Origin: Streptomyces sp. NBC_01439 | Lineage (GTDB): Bacteria > Actinomycetota > Actinomycetes > Streptomycetales > Streptomycetaceae | Length of the DNA stretch: 64,000 nucleotides | Assembly (NCBI RefSeq): GCF_036227605.1 | Contig: NZ_CP109487.1 | Coordinates: forward strand, 8,853,001 to 8,917,000 | Reading direction: 5' to 3' | Shown: positions 42,072 through 50,458 of the stretch, one piece after another | How the letters are laid out: each line of letters begins with the position of its first letter | How positions within the stretch are numbered: the stretch's first letter is position 1 | Translations under genes and position numbers: made by a program | Notes under the pieces: generated by a model | Database searches by the model: none | Seen by the model: only the letters and a program-made list of their open reading frames with translations | What the model was told of the DNA's origin: nothing

Positions 42072-42653
42072 GTGGGCAAGGTGGTCATGTACGGCTCGGT
42101 GTCGGTGGACGGCTTCATCGCGGACGAGAGTGACCAGCCCGGGCCGCTGTTCGACTGGTTGTCCAGCGGTGACGTCCCGTTGGACGGGAGCGGCGAGCTG
42201 AAGGTTTCGCAGACGTCCTACGACCACACCCGGCCGTACTGGGACCAGATCGGGGCGACGATCGTCGGCCGCCACGTCTTCGACATGACGGACGGCTGGG
42301 ACGGGATGCCTCCGGGCGGTATCGACCACGTGGTCGTCGTGACGCACCGGCCGGAGCCCGAGGGCTGGGACCCCGAGGCGCCGTTTCACTTCGTCGACGG
42401 CGTCGAGGCAGCCGTGGCCAAGGCGCAGGAGCTCGCGGGTGACCGCATCGTCGAGGTCGCCGCCGGCGACGTCGGTGGCCAGCTGCTTGCCGAGGGTCTG
42501 ATCGACGAGGTGCGCATGGACGTCGTGCCCGTCGTGTTCGGGTCGGGCAAGCGCTATTTCGGGTCGGTCCACGCGCAGCACCTGTTGGAGGATCCTGACG
42601 TGGTGATCCAGGGCAACCGGGTGCTTCACCTGAGTTATCGGGTGCGCCGTTGA
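42072..42653 (+). CDS. Dihydrofolate reductase-family (RibD C-terminal-like) protein
   Basis: 193 residues with the RibD_C/DHFR-like fold: VVMYGSVSVDGFIADESDQP, IGATIVGRHVFDMTDGWDG and VVVVTHRPEPEGWDPEAPF, then ELAGDRIVEVAAGDVGGQLL and EVRMDVVPVVFGSGKRYFG. Members are NADPH-using reductases of unknown substrate, usually annotated as dihydrofolate reductase family protein. The GTG at 42072 is preceded by GAGGAGGG. A MarR regulator follows 99 bases later on the same strand. Confidence 0.85.
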   Translation: MGKVVMYGSVSVDGFIADESDQPGPLFDWLSSGDVPLDGSGELKVSQTSYDHTRPYWDQIGATIVGRHVFDMTDGWDGMPPGGIDHVVVVTHRPEPEGWDPEAPFHFVDGVEAAVAKAQELAGDRIVEVAAGDVGGQLLAEGLIDEVRMDVVPVVFGSGKRYFGSVHAQHLLEDPDVVIQGNRVLHLSYRVRR

Positions 42654-42752
42654 CCGATCCGAGCGGGCCTCGAGGGCTGGACCTCAACCGTGCTTGAGTT
42701 CCTACGGTGGTGCGCAGACGATCTCGAAGAGAGCGAACGGAGCGGATGCGCC

Positions 42753-43211
42753 ATGGAGTACTCGCACGACGACGCCGAGTTGGTGCGGCAGCCCATCGGT
42801 TACTGGAGCTGGGCCGCCTCAGATGCGGTGGTCACCCGTATCAGGGCCGTCCTCGCCGGAATCGGCACCACCCAGCCGCAGGCGTGGATCCTGGCGCAGA
42901 TCGCGAAGGCCGAGGTGCCGCCGACCCGGGACGGCGTGACCGGCGTGCTGAGCGGCTACGCGGCCGAGGGCATCGATGACCTCGACGAGGAGATCGACGC
43001 CACCATCGGCCGCGGATGGGTCACGCAGGACACGGGCGGACGCCTCGAACTCACGGCCGCAGGAGCGGACTTCTACGCCCGGGTGGCCGCGACGCAGGCG
43101 GAGCTGTGGCAGGAACGGCACCGGGGGATCCCGGACGAGGAGTACGTGATCACGCTCAAGGTCCTCCAGCGGTTCATCCGCAACACCGGAGGCGACGCCT
43201 GGCACCACTGA
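42753..43211 (+). CDS. MarR-family transcriptional regulator
   Basis: 152 residues. The dimerisation helix is QPIGYWSWAASDAVVTRI, the recognition part is GTTQPQAWILAQIAKAEVPP, and the wing is DTGGRLELTAAGADFYA. The ending GIPDEEYVITLKVLQRFIRN parallels GIGDEEYVAALKVLRRMVAN in the MarR protein at 22910-23410, so they are paralogues. The ATG at 42753 follows GGAGCGG. It may regulate the upstream DHFR-like gene. Confidence 0.82.
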   Translation: MEYSHDDAELVRQPIGYWSWAASDAVVTRIRAVLAGIGTTQPQAWILAQIAKAEVPPTRDGVTGVLSGYAAEGIDDLDEEIDATIGRGWVTQDTGGRLELTAAGADFYARVAATQAELWQERHRGIPDEEYVITLKVLQRFIRNTGGDAWHH

Positions 43212-43273
43212 AGCCGGGCGGACCGGTGGAGCGATCTGGCGCCCGCGGCGACCGTGCTGTGTAATCGACGACT

Positions 43274-43813
43274 GTGGACGGGAGCCTGGCAGCCATCGTC
43301 GGTGCGGCCATAGGGGCGGTCGGAGGGCTAACTGGTGGTTGGCTGTCCGTGGTCGGGCAGTCGAGGCAGCGCCGCGAGCAGCAGAGTGCCGATCACCAGC
43401 AATGGCGTGCCGAGATGAGACGCGACGCCTATGCCTCGTACCTGGCCGCCACACGCGAGTTGAACGCGGCGTGCTGGAAGGTTGCCGACCAACTGGCTGC
43501 GCAGGAGGCCACGTCGGCCGACTGGAAGGCTGCACTCGCCGAAACGCACGATGCCTGGGCCAGGTTCAGTACGGGTTCGTCGGCAGTGGCTGTCGCCGGA
43601 CCGCGGGCCGCGGCGGACAGGGCAGCGGACCTGCACCGGGCGATGCGGAGGTGCGAAATGATCGTCGTGGACTGGGCGCGTGCGGCGATCAGGGACGGCG
43701 TGTCCCCCGCGGACGACCATCGGGCGCGGTTCGCGTCCGCCGCCGACGCCAAGCAGGCCCCCCTTGCCGCCTTTCAGCAGGCCGCGCGCGAGGCTCTGGG
43801 GACGGAGCGATGA
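43274..43813 (+). CDS. Hypothetical membrane-anchored protein
   Basis: 179 residues. One N-terminal membrane segment (SLAAIVGAAIGAVGGLTGGW) is followed by an about 150-residue Ala/Arg/Asp-rich helical soluble part with coiled-coil tendency (RQRREQQSADHQQWRAEMRR). No family recognised. It starts from a GTG at 43274. A bidirectional hairpin terminator follows. Confidence 0.65.
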   Translation: MDGSLAAIVGAAIGAVGGLTGGWLSVVGQSRQRREQQSADHQQWRAEMRRDAYASYLAATRELNAACWKVADQLAAQEATSADWKAALAETHDAWARFSTGSSAVAVAGPRAAADRAADLHRAMRRCEMIVVDWARAAIRDGVSPADDHRARFASAADAKQAPLAAFQQAAREALGTER

Positions 43814-43897
43814 GGGCCGCGTTCGTGTCTCCCATCGGCGGTGTCAGCGCGTCGTCCACCCCCGTGCGCACGATGCCGTGCTCAGCCGGAACCGCCC

Positions 43898-43933
43898 GGG
43901 CGGGCCCGGCTCCCGGAGGAACCGGGCCCGCCC
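43898..43933. terminator. Bidirectional hairpin terminator
   Basis: GGGCGGGCCCGG (43898-43909) and CCGGGCCCGCCC (43922-43933) are perfect 12-bp complements around a 12-base loop. It lies between two converging genes (ends at 43813 and 43956), so it can stop transcription from both sides. Confidence 0.8.
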
Positions 43934-43955
43934 TCGGGCCGCGCGGGCGCGGGCG

Positions 43956-45008
43956 TCACTGGCCGGCGGCGGCCTTCGCGAGGAGCGGGGTGAGCTGCTC
44001 GACGACCCACGGGGCGCTCAGCGCGTCCGGGTAGGCGATGGCCGAGGACAGCGAGTTGTCCGACGGGATGACCGTGAAGTGCTTGGTCTTCACCGCGTTC
44101 AGCGACTGGAACAGCTTGTTGGACTCCAGCTCGGTCGCGCTGATCACACCGCGGTCACCGAAGGGGTAGGTCACGAGGAGGACGTCGGCGTCGAGCTGGT
44201 CCAGGTTCTCCATGCTCACGGCGTTCTTGTCCGGCGCGTAGTTTTTCGCCTTGTCGGTCTTGGTGAAGCCGAGCTTCTCGAAGACGCCCGGGTCCTGGTC
44301 GGCGTAGGACATGAAGCTGACCTGCTCGGGGTGGACGACCGTGTAGGTGTACGTCTTGCCCTTGAACTCGGGGTGCGCGGCCGCGGCTTCCGACGTGGCC
44401 TTCTCGTTCGCCGCGATGACCTCGTCGGCCTTGGCACTCATGCCGAGGGCCTTCGCGGCCGTCTTCAGCCGGTCCTGCCAGGTCATGGTGTCGGCCTGTG
44501 CCTTGTCGGTGAAGGTGACCACCGGGGCGATCGGCTGCAGCTTGGCGTAGTCCGCGTCCATCTCCCAGGTGTTCATGCCGAGGATGATGTCGGGGGCCTC
44601 GGCCGCGATGGCCTCGTAGGCGGTGCCGTCGGCGTCGTCGTACGTCTTCAGCTTGCCGGCGCCGAGCTTGTCGATGGCGCGCTGTTTGTACTCGGGAACC
44701 TTGGCGCCGTCCTCGACGTCCGGGGTGATCACCGGGACGATGCCGAGGGCCAGCGCGATGGCGGTGTCTCCGTCGGAGACCGTCGCGACCTTCACCGGCT
44801 TCTTCTTGACCTCGGTCTTGCCCCACGCGTTGGTGAGGGAGACGGGGAAGGCGGCGGACGCGTCGGCTCCGGCAGCGGCCGGCTTGTCCTTGGCGGCGGT
44901 CGAGTCCTCGCCGCCGCACGCGGTGAGCAGGCCGAGACAGGCGGCGGCCGCGGTGAGGGCGGCGAGGGCTCGGGCCGGGCGACGGTGCGTTCTGTGCAGG
45001 ACGGACAT
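43956..45008 (-). CDS. Ferric-siderophore ABC transporter substrate-binding lipoprotein
   Basis: A 350-residue lipoprotein: signal segment ALAALTAAAACLGLLTACGG with lipobox LTAC, so Cys is the anchor. The rest is a FecB/FhuD-type (cluster A-II) periplasmic-binding protein: VSLTNAWGKTEVKKKPVKVA and ATVSDGDTAIALALGIVPVI, ending with LSAPWVVEQLTPLL. It captures a ferric siderophore outside the membrane. It is the last gene of an iron-boxed operon permease-permease-ATPase-binding protein. The ATG at 45008 has GGAGAC ahead. It may import the siderophore made by the cluster at 51-64 kb. Confidence 0.92.
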   Translation of the reverse strand: MSVLHRTHRRPARALAALTAAAACLGLLTACGGEDSTAAKDKPAAAGADASAAFPVSLTNAWGKTEVKKKPVKVATVSDGDTAIALALGIVPVITPDVEDGAKVPEYKQRAIDKLGAGKLKTYDDADGTAYEAIAAEAPDIILGMNTWEMDADYAKLQPIAPVVTFTDKAQADTMTWQDRLKTAAKALGMSAKADEVIAANEKATSEAAAAHPEFKGKTYTYTVVHPEQVSFMSYADQDPGVFEKLGFTKTDKAKNYAPDKNAVSMENLDQLDADVLLVTYPFGDRGVISATELESNKLFQSLNAVKTKHFTVIPSDNSLSSAIAYPDALSAPWVVEQLTPLLAKAAAGQ

Positions 45009-45022
45009 GATGATGGTGTCTC

Positions 45023-45850
45023 CTATGCGGGGATTCGACGGCCCAGGGGGAAGATCTGGGGCCGCTCTGAGCGGGGATGGGGGACGACGAGACAGTCCAG
45101 GCCGAACACTTCGGCCACGGTCTCCTCGGTGAGCACCTCTTCCGGAGTGCCCCGGCGCACGATCCGGCCGTCGCGCATGGCGACGATCGTCGAGGCGTAC
45201 AGGGCTGCCTGGTTGAGGTCGTGGGACACCAGCACGATCGTCTTTCCGGCCTGCTCGTTGAGGTCGGCGAGGAGGTCCATGACCTCGATCTGGTGGGCGA
45301 TGTCCAAGTAGGTGGTGGGCTCGTCCAGGAGCAGCGTCGGCGTGTCCTGGGCGAGCGCGAGGGCGATCCACACGCGTTGGCGCTGGCCGCCGGAGAGCTG
45401 GTCCACCGGGCGATCGATCAGCTCGGCGGTACCGGTTGCCAGCAGGGCGTCCGCGATGACCTCGTCATCGGCGGCGGTGCGCCGCTGTCCGAACCGGCGG
45501 TGCGGATGGCGGCCGCGCCAGACGAGGTCGCCGACGGTGATGGACTCGGGGGCGATCGGCGACTGCGGCAGGATGCCCAGGCGGCGGGCCACCTCGCGGG
45601 TGGACAGGGCGTGGATGTCCTGGCCTTCGAGGAGGACCGAGCCGGCCGCGACGGGCAGCAGCCGGGCGACGGACTTCAACAGGGTTGACTTGCCGCAGGC
45701 GTTCGGGCCGACCAGCGCGGTGATCTTGCCCGGCTCGATCCCGAGGGTGAGTTCCTCGATGATCGGCTTGCGCTCGTACCCGGCGCTGATGCCGCGGGCT
45801 TCGATCCGGAAGCCGGCGTCGGGGGAGGAGGGTACGGGTCGTGCGCTCAT
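45023..45850 (-). CDS. Ferric-siderophore ABC transporter ATPase
   Basis: A 275-residue ATPase (FecE/FepC type). Walker A is GPNACGKSTLL, the signature is LSGGQRQRVWIALALAQ, Walker B is TLLLDEPTTYLD, and the switch His is in VLVSHDLNQAA. Its ATG at 45850 overlaps the stop of the upstream permease in ATGA, a sign of translational coupling. It powers uptake with the two permeases. Confidence 0.95.
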   Translation of the reverse strand: MSARPVPSSPDAGFRIEARGISAGYERKPIIEELTLGIEPGKITALVGPNACGKSTLLKSVARLLPVAAGSVLLEGQDIHALSTREVARRLGILPQSPIAPESITVGDLVWRGRHPHRRFGQRRTAADDEVIADALLATGTAELIDRPVDQLSGGQRQRVWIALALAQDTPTLLLDEPTTYLDIAHQIEVMDLLADLNEQAGKTIVLVSHDLNQAALYASTIVAMRDGRIVRRGTPEEVLTEETVAEVFGLDCLVVPHPRSERPQIFPLGRRIPA

Positions 45851-46968
45851 GTGGTGGCTCCTTGCCTGCGCCGGAGGATCAGCCAGACGAAGTAGGGGGC
45901 GCCGAGCAGTGCCGTGAGGACGCCCGTCGGAACCGGGCTGATCACGGGGCCGTGCTGGGCGAGGACATCGGCGCCGAGGACGATGACGGCGCCGATCGGA
46001 ACGGCCAGGGCGACGGACCGGTCGGCGCCGACCAGCCGGACCGCGATGGGCCCGCTGATCAGCGAGACGAATCCGATCGGGCCCGTGACGCTGGTGGCGA
46101 GCGCGGCGGCCGCTGCCCCGACCAGCAGGGTCGCGATCCGGACGGCGCCCACCCGGGTCCCGAGCCCGAGGGCGAGTTGGTCGCCGAGGGACATGCTGCC
46201 CAGGGACCGGCCCAGCAGCGCGGTGCAGAGCCCGCACACGGCGAGCGCACCCGCCAGCGTGGACACCCCCTCCCAGGTGGCGTCGTTGACGCTGCCGACC
46301 AACCAGCGCATCACCTGCGCGATCCCGTGCTGACCGGCCACCGTGAACAGGTAGTTCACGTACGCGGTGCACACGGCGCTGAGGCCGATGCCCACGAGGA
46401 CCAGGCGGTAGGTGTCCACGCTCCCGCCGTGCCTGCTCAGCGCGAGCACCGTCGCCACGAGGGCGAATGCCCCAGCGATACCGGCCAGGGAAGTCCCGAA
46501 GGGAACGGCCGGGGCGAACAGCAGCACCGTGGTGGCGCCGGCTCCGGCGCCCGCCGAGATGCCGACCATGTCCGGGGTGGCCAGCGGGTTGCGGATGAGC
46601 CGCTGGTACAGGGCGCCGGAGAGGCCGAAGAGGGCTCCGGCGAGCAGCGCCGCCAAGGCGCGCGGCAGCCGGATGCGGAAGATCACGTAGTCGGCCAGTC
46701 CGGTGCGCAGCCCGAAGGCGGCGGGCAGGACGTCGCCCGCCGGGATCTTCTTGACCCCGCCGAGCAGGATCGAGGCGACGAGCAGCGCGAGCAGCATCAG
46801 GACGAGTACGCAGGCGACGAGGCGGGCCCGGCGGATGCCCGCCCGGTGGGCACCGCGCAGCCGGGCCGCGGTGGCGGCCCTGAGTTCGGCCGCCGTGTCC
46901 CGGGAGGCCTGTCCGAGGCTGCGCGCCCCGTCCGCCCGTGGCGCGTGTGTCTGTGGCATGTCATTCAC
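45847..46968 (-). CDS. Ferric-siderophore ABC transporter permease (FecCD family), second
   Basis: A 373-residue membrane protein with about nine membrane segments. The family core is RIRLPRALAALLAGALFGLS, then LIRNPLATPDMVGISAGAGA, the loop GTRVGAVRIATLLVGAAAAA and GPIGFVSLISGPIAVRLVG. The start is a GTG at 46968 that overlaps the stop of the first permease (GTGA); an ATG at 46959 is also possible. It forms the channel together with the first permease. It ends in an ATGA overlap with the ATPase. Confidence 0.93.
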   Translation of the reverse strand: MNDMPQTHAPRADGARSLGQASRDTAAELRAATAARLRGAHRAGIRRARLVACVLVLMLLALLVASILLGGVKKIPAGDVLPAAFGLRTGLADYVIFRIRLPRALAALLAGALFGLSGALYQRLIRNPLATPDMVGISAGAGAGATTVLLFAPAVPFGTSLAGIAGAFALVATVLALSRHGGSVDTYRLVLVGIGLSAVCTAYVNYLFTVAGQHGIAQVMRWLVGSVNDATWEGVSTLAGALAVCGLCTALLGRSLGSMSLGDQLALGLGTRVGAVRIATLLVGAAAAALATSVTGPIGFVSLISGPIAVRLVGADRSVALAVPIGAVIVLGADVLAQHGPVISPVPTGVLTALLGAPYFVWLILRRRQGATT

Positions 46969-48014
46969 ATCCGGACCAGGTCGCGGCGGCGCGCGAGCCA
47001 CACGAAGAAGGGGGTGCCGACGAAGGCGGTCATCACCGACACCTGGACCTCGACGTGGTCGATCACCAGCCGTCCGGCGGTGTCGGCGCCGACGAGCAGG
47101 ACGGCTCCGCAGGCCATGGACAGCGGCAGCGACCAGCGGTGGTCCGCGCCCACCAGCATCCGGGCGGTGTGCGCGGCGACCAGTCCGACGAAGGCCACCG
47201 GCCCCACGGCCGCGGTGGCGGCGGCGCACAGCAGCACCGCCACGGCCGCACTCGCCAGCCGGTCCCGCTCCACCCGGATGCCGAGTCCGCGGGCAGTCTC
47301 GTCTCCGAGGCTCAGCAGGTTCAGGGTGCGCCCCAGGGGCAGCGCCAGCACCAGGCCGGTGAGCGCGAACGGGAGCACCTGGCCCAGGAACTGGCCCCGG
47401 CCGGTGAGTTGGCCGACGGACCAGAAGCGCAGGTGGGCGTAGACGGCCTCGTCGCGCACCACGAGCAGGGTGATGAGCGAGGACATCACCGCGGCGACGG
47501 CGACGCCCGCGAGGACGAGGCCGATCGTACTGCTGCCCGCGTTGGTACGGGTCCCGATCAGGAAGACGAGGACCGCGGTCACCGCCGAGCCCGTCAGCGC
47601 CATCCAGAAGTACCCCTGCACGCTTGACGCGTCGAGGAAGAGGATGCCGAGGACGACGAACACCGCCGCGCCCTGCTGCACGCCGAGGACGCCCGGCTCC
47701 GCCAGCGGGTTCATCGTCAGTGCCTGCATGATGAGCCCGGAGGCGCCGAGGGCGGCCCCGACGGTCAGGCCGAGCAGCGTGCGCGGTATCCGCTCCGTCC
47801 ACAGGACGTCGCCGTTGTAGCCCTCCGCGCCGGGGTGCAGCAGGATCCGCACGATTTCCAGCGGGGATATGTCACGCGCGCCGAGGCCGATGCTCGCGAT
47901 GGTCACGGCGGCCAGCATCAGGCCGGCGAGCACCACGACCACGGCTGTGCGCGGGGCACGGGGCCGCGCGGGCGTCGGGGTCGGTGGTGCGGCCGGCGAA
48001 GCCGATTGCTTCAT
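46965..48014 (-). CDS. Ferric-siderophore ABC transporter permease (FecCD family), first
   Basis: A 349-residue membrane protein. ARDISPLEIVRILLHP and TERIPRTLLGLTVGAALGAS are the typical FecCD start; LTMNPLAEPGVLGVQQGAAV and PVAFVGLVAAHTARMLVGAD are the conserved loops. It is the first gene of the uptake operon. The iron box lies 38 bases before the ATG. The start ATG at 48014 was chosen; a GTG at 48035 would add seven residues. Confidence 0.93.
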   Translation of the reverse strand: MKQSASPAAPPTPTPARPRAPRTAVVVVLAGLMLAAVTIASIGLGARDISPLEIVRILLHPGAEGYNGDVLWTERIPRTLLGLTVGAALGASGLIMQALTMNPLAEPGVLGVQQGAAVFVVLGILFLDASSVQGYFWMALTGSAVTAVLVFLIGTRTNAGSSTIGLVLAGVAVAAVMSSLITLLVVRDEAVYAHLRFWSVGQLTGRGQFLGQVLPFALTGLVLALPLGRTLNLLSLGDETARGLGIRVERDRLASAAVAVLLCAAATAAVGPVAFVGLVAAHTARMLVGADHRWSLPLSMACGAVLLVGADTAGRLVIDHVEVQVSVMTAFVGTPFFVWLARRRDLVRM

Positions 48015-48051
48015 GGGTCTTCGGGTACTCCTCACCTGCTCAAGCTCGAAG

Positions 48052-48070
48052 TTAGGTTAGCCTTACCGAA
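48052..48070. promoter_or_regulatory. Iron box between the uptake operon and the AraC gene
   Basis: TTAGGTTAGCCTTACCGAA matches the DmdR1/IdeR consensus TTAGGTTAGGCTAACCTAA at 16 of 19 positions. It lies 38 bases before the first permease ATG and 15 bases before the AraC-family ATG (48086). It probably controls both directions by iron. Confidence 0.85.
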
Positions 48071-48085
48071 GCGGGGTCCGGTCCA

Positions 48086-48925
48086 ATGCCGGAGTCGAAC
48101 CGCTCACAATCAGGGGTCAAGAACGCTGACCCTGCGGTAGGGGAGGATGTTGTGGCCGAGACGGGACTGCGCAGCGTGTGGTTCGAGGAGACCCGCGCGG
48201 AGGACGTGATCATGGCCGATGACGACTTCATCGCCGAAGGCGGACACCCGCTCCACGTCCACGAGTTCCACCAGTTCCTGCACGTTCCGGTCGGCCGGAT
48301 CGTGGTCACCGCCCTCGGTCGGGACTACGAGCTGTCCGCCTCGGTGGCCCTGTGGATCCCGGCGGGCATCGCGCACAGCGCACGGTTCGGAGCCGACTCC
48401 GTCATCGCGGTCGAGTCCTTCGATGCGGATCGGTTCGAGCTGCCGTACGAGGACGTCACCACCATCAACATCACCGACGCCCAGCGCAGACTGGTCCTCG
48501 GGCGGATGCGCAGCACCTGCGCCCAGGAGGAGGACCCGGAGGTCTTCGCGGCGCTGTCCGCGGGGCACCGCAACTGCCTGCCGCTGCCCCAGCCCACCAG
48601 CCACACCGCCGGCGCCGTGGCGCGCGAGCTGGCCCGGACGCCGAGCGACCCGCGCACCGCGACGGAGTGGGCGGAGAACCTCTACACGAGCTCGACCAGC
48701 CTGCGTCGGGCCTTCCGCGCGGAGACCGGGATGGCGTTCTCCGAATGGCGCACCCGGCTCCGCCTCAACCATTCGCTGGGCCTGCTGGAGCAGGGCCAGT
48801 TGGTGAGTTCCGTGGCCGCCCGGGTGGGCTTCGTCAGCACCAACGGCTACATCCTGGCCTTCCGACGCCACTTCGGGCAGACCCCGGGCGCGTACGTGCG
48901 CAGCTCGCTGGACCGGTCCGCGTAG
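48086..48925 (+). CDS. AraC-family regulator next to the siderophore uptake operon
   Basis: A 279-residue protein. The N-terminal cupin-like sensor is GGHPLHVHEFHQFLHVPVGR. The C-terminal two-helix AraC domain is TSLRRAFRAETGMAFSEWRT and SVAARVGFVSTNGYILAFRR with FGQTPGAYVR. It is divergent from the uptake operon and shares an iron box with it. In other bacteria such regulators sense a ferric siderophore and raise transporter synthesis; that role is inferred. The ATG at 48086 is only 15 bases from the box, which supports that start. Confidence 0.88.
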   Translation: MPESNRSQSGVKNADPAVGEDVVAETGLRSVWFEETRAEDVIMADDDFIAEGGHPLHVHEFHQFLHVPVGRIVVTALGRDYELSASVALWIPAGIAHSARFGADSVIAVESFDADRFELPYEDVTTINITDAQRRLVLGRMRSTCAQEEDPEVFAALSAGHRNCLPLPQPTSHTAGAVARELARTPSDPRTATEWAENLYTSSTSLRRAFRAETGMAFSEWRTRLRLNHSLGLLEQGQLVSSVAARVGFVSTNGYILAFRRHFGQTPGAYVRSSLDRSA

Positions 48926-48983
48926 GGCCTAGAGGCGGCCGCCGGCCGACGGATCGCCACGGTCCTGGCGGGCGGAAACGGAC

Positions 48984-49023
48984 CTGCCCCGTACCCGGGG
49001 GTCACGACCCGGGTGCGGGGCAG
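48984..49023 (+). terminator. Long hairpin terminator after the AraC gene
   Basis: CTGCCCCGTACCCGGG (48984-48999) pairs with CCCGGGTGCGGGGCAG (49008-49023) with one G-U-type position and an 8-base loop. It lies 58 bases after the AraC stop. In the rest of the 331-base gap (48926-49256) I see no gene. Confidence 0.8.
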
Positions 49024-49256
49024 TCGGGTGTCCGGGTCAGCCGCCCCGGCCGGCGCTTCCCACCGGGCCGAGCGACCAACCGGTACGGCGGCCGAATCGC
49101 TCTCGGACACCCGTACGAGGTCATCGTGCGCCGGGACGGACTCGTGCCCCGGCAGATCTTGACCTCGACCCCGGCGGTTGGTGCGGACACCTGCCGAAGT
49201 GATCTCATGGGCGGTCACGAGGTTCGGCGGAGCGGCCGAACGCGCGGGAAGGACAT

Positions 49257-49754
49257 GTGGTGGTCGAGCGGGAAGCCGTGGGTGTCACGGTCACGGGATT
49301 GGTCGAGGCGGCCACGGACGACCAGAGCGGCGCCCTGTGGCGACTACGGAACAAGGGCCGACAACTCGACGCGAATCTGGTGCGCCTGCTGCCCGGCGGC
49401 GAGATCGCCGTACACCGGGAGCCCGAGGTGGACGTCCTCCTCACCGTCGTGCAGGGCGGCGGTTCGCTGACCCTGGACGGTGCCGGGATCGAGGTCGTGC
49501 CCGGCTCCCTCACCCTGCTGCCGCGCGGCTCCGCCCGCTCGCTCCGAGCCGGCCCCGAGGGACTGGTCTTCCTCACCGCCCACCGCAGGCGGGCCGGCAT
49601 GGCCATCGGCCGGCCGCCCCGCACCGAACCCCGCACACCGCAGTGCCCGCTCCACCTCGTCTGCGAGCAGTGCCACCGGCACGCCATCGAGGCCGACGCC
49701 CGCTACTGCAGCCGCTGCGGTACCTGCCTCGTCCCCCGGTCCACCACGGGCTGA
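49257..49754 (+). CDS. Cupin-fold protein with C-terminal zinc ribbon
   Basis: 165 residues. Residues 30-105 form a small cupin (LLPGGEIAVHREPEVDVLLT, then LDGAGIEVVPGSLTLLPRGS). After a Pro-rich linker a zinc-ribbon-like cluster CEQCHRHAIEADARYCSRCG holds two Cys-x2-Cys pairs. The GTG at 49257 is preceded by GGAAGGA. Whether this is a ligand sensor or a metal-handling protein is unknown. The HRE and no-further-His set gives an incomplete metal site in the cupin, so the cupin may not bind metal. Confidence 0.75.
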   Translation: MVVEREAVGVTVTGLVEAATDDQSGALWRLRNKGRQLDANLVRLLPGGEIAVHREPEVDVLLTVVQGGGSLTLDGAGIEVVPGSLTLLPRGSARSLRAGPEGLVFLTAHRRRAGMAIGRPPRTEPRTPQCPLHLVCEQCHRHAIEADARYCSRCGTCLVPRSTTG

Positions 49755-49775
49755 CACCGAGGAGCGACGGACCCC

Positions 49776-50348
49776 CTACGGGAACCGGGCGAGGGGGGCG
49801 TCCTGCGCGAAGAAGGTCTTGGCCCGGACCATCGCCCGCTCGTCGTCACGCACCTGGCCCGGTCGGGAGCCGTTGCCGAGCAGCACCCCGCCGAACCCCA
49901 TCTGCAGGTAGGCCGCGGTGTGGTGAAGGCTGGTCACCAGCCCCTCGGCACGGACCTCGTCGTGGTCCGCCATGGCCGTCACGCCCCACAGGGTCCGGCC
50001 CGCCATCCGCTGCTTGAAGTCCGAGCCGGGGGTCGTGAGCCACCCCGACCAGTAGTCGAGGTAGCGCTTGGTGTGCGCGGAGAGCGCGTACCAGTACAAG
50101 GGCGAGGCGATCACGACGTCGGTCGCCTCCAGCGTGGCCAGCCGCAGGGCCTCCTCGCCCTCCGAGGGCGTCCAGCCCTCGGCCTCGTGCCGCCCGTCCT
50201 GGAAGTCGGGCAACGCCGCCCCGGCCAGGTCGACCCACCGCTGCTGGACACCGGCGGGCAACTGCTCTGCGGCCGCCCTCGCGAGCAGCTCGGTGTTCCC
50301 GTCCGCACGGGAGCTGCCGAGGACGAAGAGGAACGAGCGGTCGGACAT
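49776..50348 (-). CDS. NADPH-dependent FMN reductase / flavodoxin-like oxidoreductase
   Basis: 190 residues. FLFVLGSSRADGNTELLARA is the FMN-phosphate loop, VVIASPLYWYALSAHTKRYL the second flavin segment, and TLWGVTAMADHDEVRAEG follows. The family is NAD(P)H-dependent FMN reductases and quinone reductases of the Flavodoxin_2/FMN_red type. The ATG at 50348 has GGAG 8 bases ahead. It is divergent from a MerR regulator that probably controls it through the dyad in between. Possibly a redox-stress defence gene. Confidence 0.85.
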   Translation of the reverse strand: MSDRSFLFVLGSSRADGNTELLARAAAEQLPAGVQQRWVDLAGAALPDFQDGRHEAEGWTPSEGEEALRLATLEATDVVIASPLYWYALSAHTKRYLDYWSGWLTTPGSDFKQRMAGRTLWGVTAMADHDEVRAEGLVTSLHHTAAYLQMGFGGVLLGNGSRPGQVRDDERAMVRAKTFFAQDAPLARFP

Positions 50349-50414
50349 GAACATCACTCCAGCGGTGCGCGGTTCGAGCCGGCGGAATGCCCGCCGGTGG
50401 GGCCGACGTTAGAC

Positions 50415-50438
50415 GTTGACATCAATGTGAAGGTCAAC
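50415..50438. promoter_or_regulatory. MerR-type operator/promoter dyad
   Basis: GTTGAC (50415-50420) and GTCAAC (50433-50438) form a dyad. On the minus strand the sequence TTGACC followed by a long spacer and TCTAAC is what a MerR-controlled promoter with extended -35/-10 spacing looks like. It lies 67 bases before the FMN-reductase ATG and 20 bases before the MerR ATG. Binding is inferred. Confidence 0.65.
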
Positions 50439-50458
50439 CGGATGCAGAGGTACGGCAC

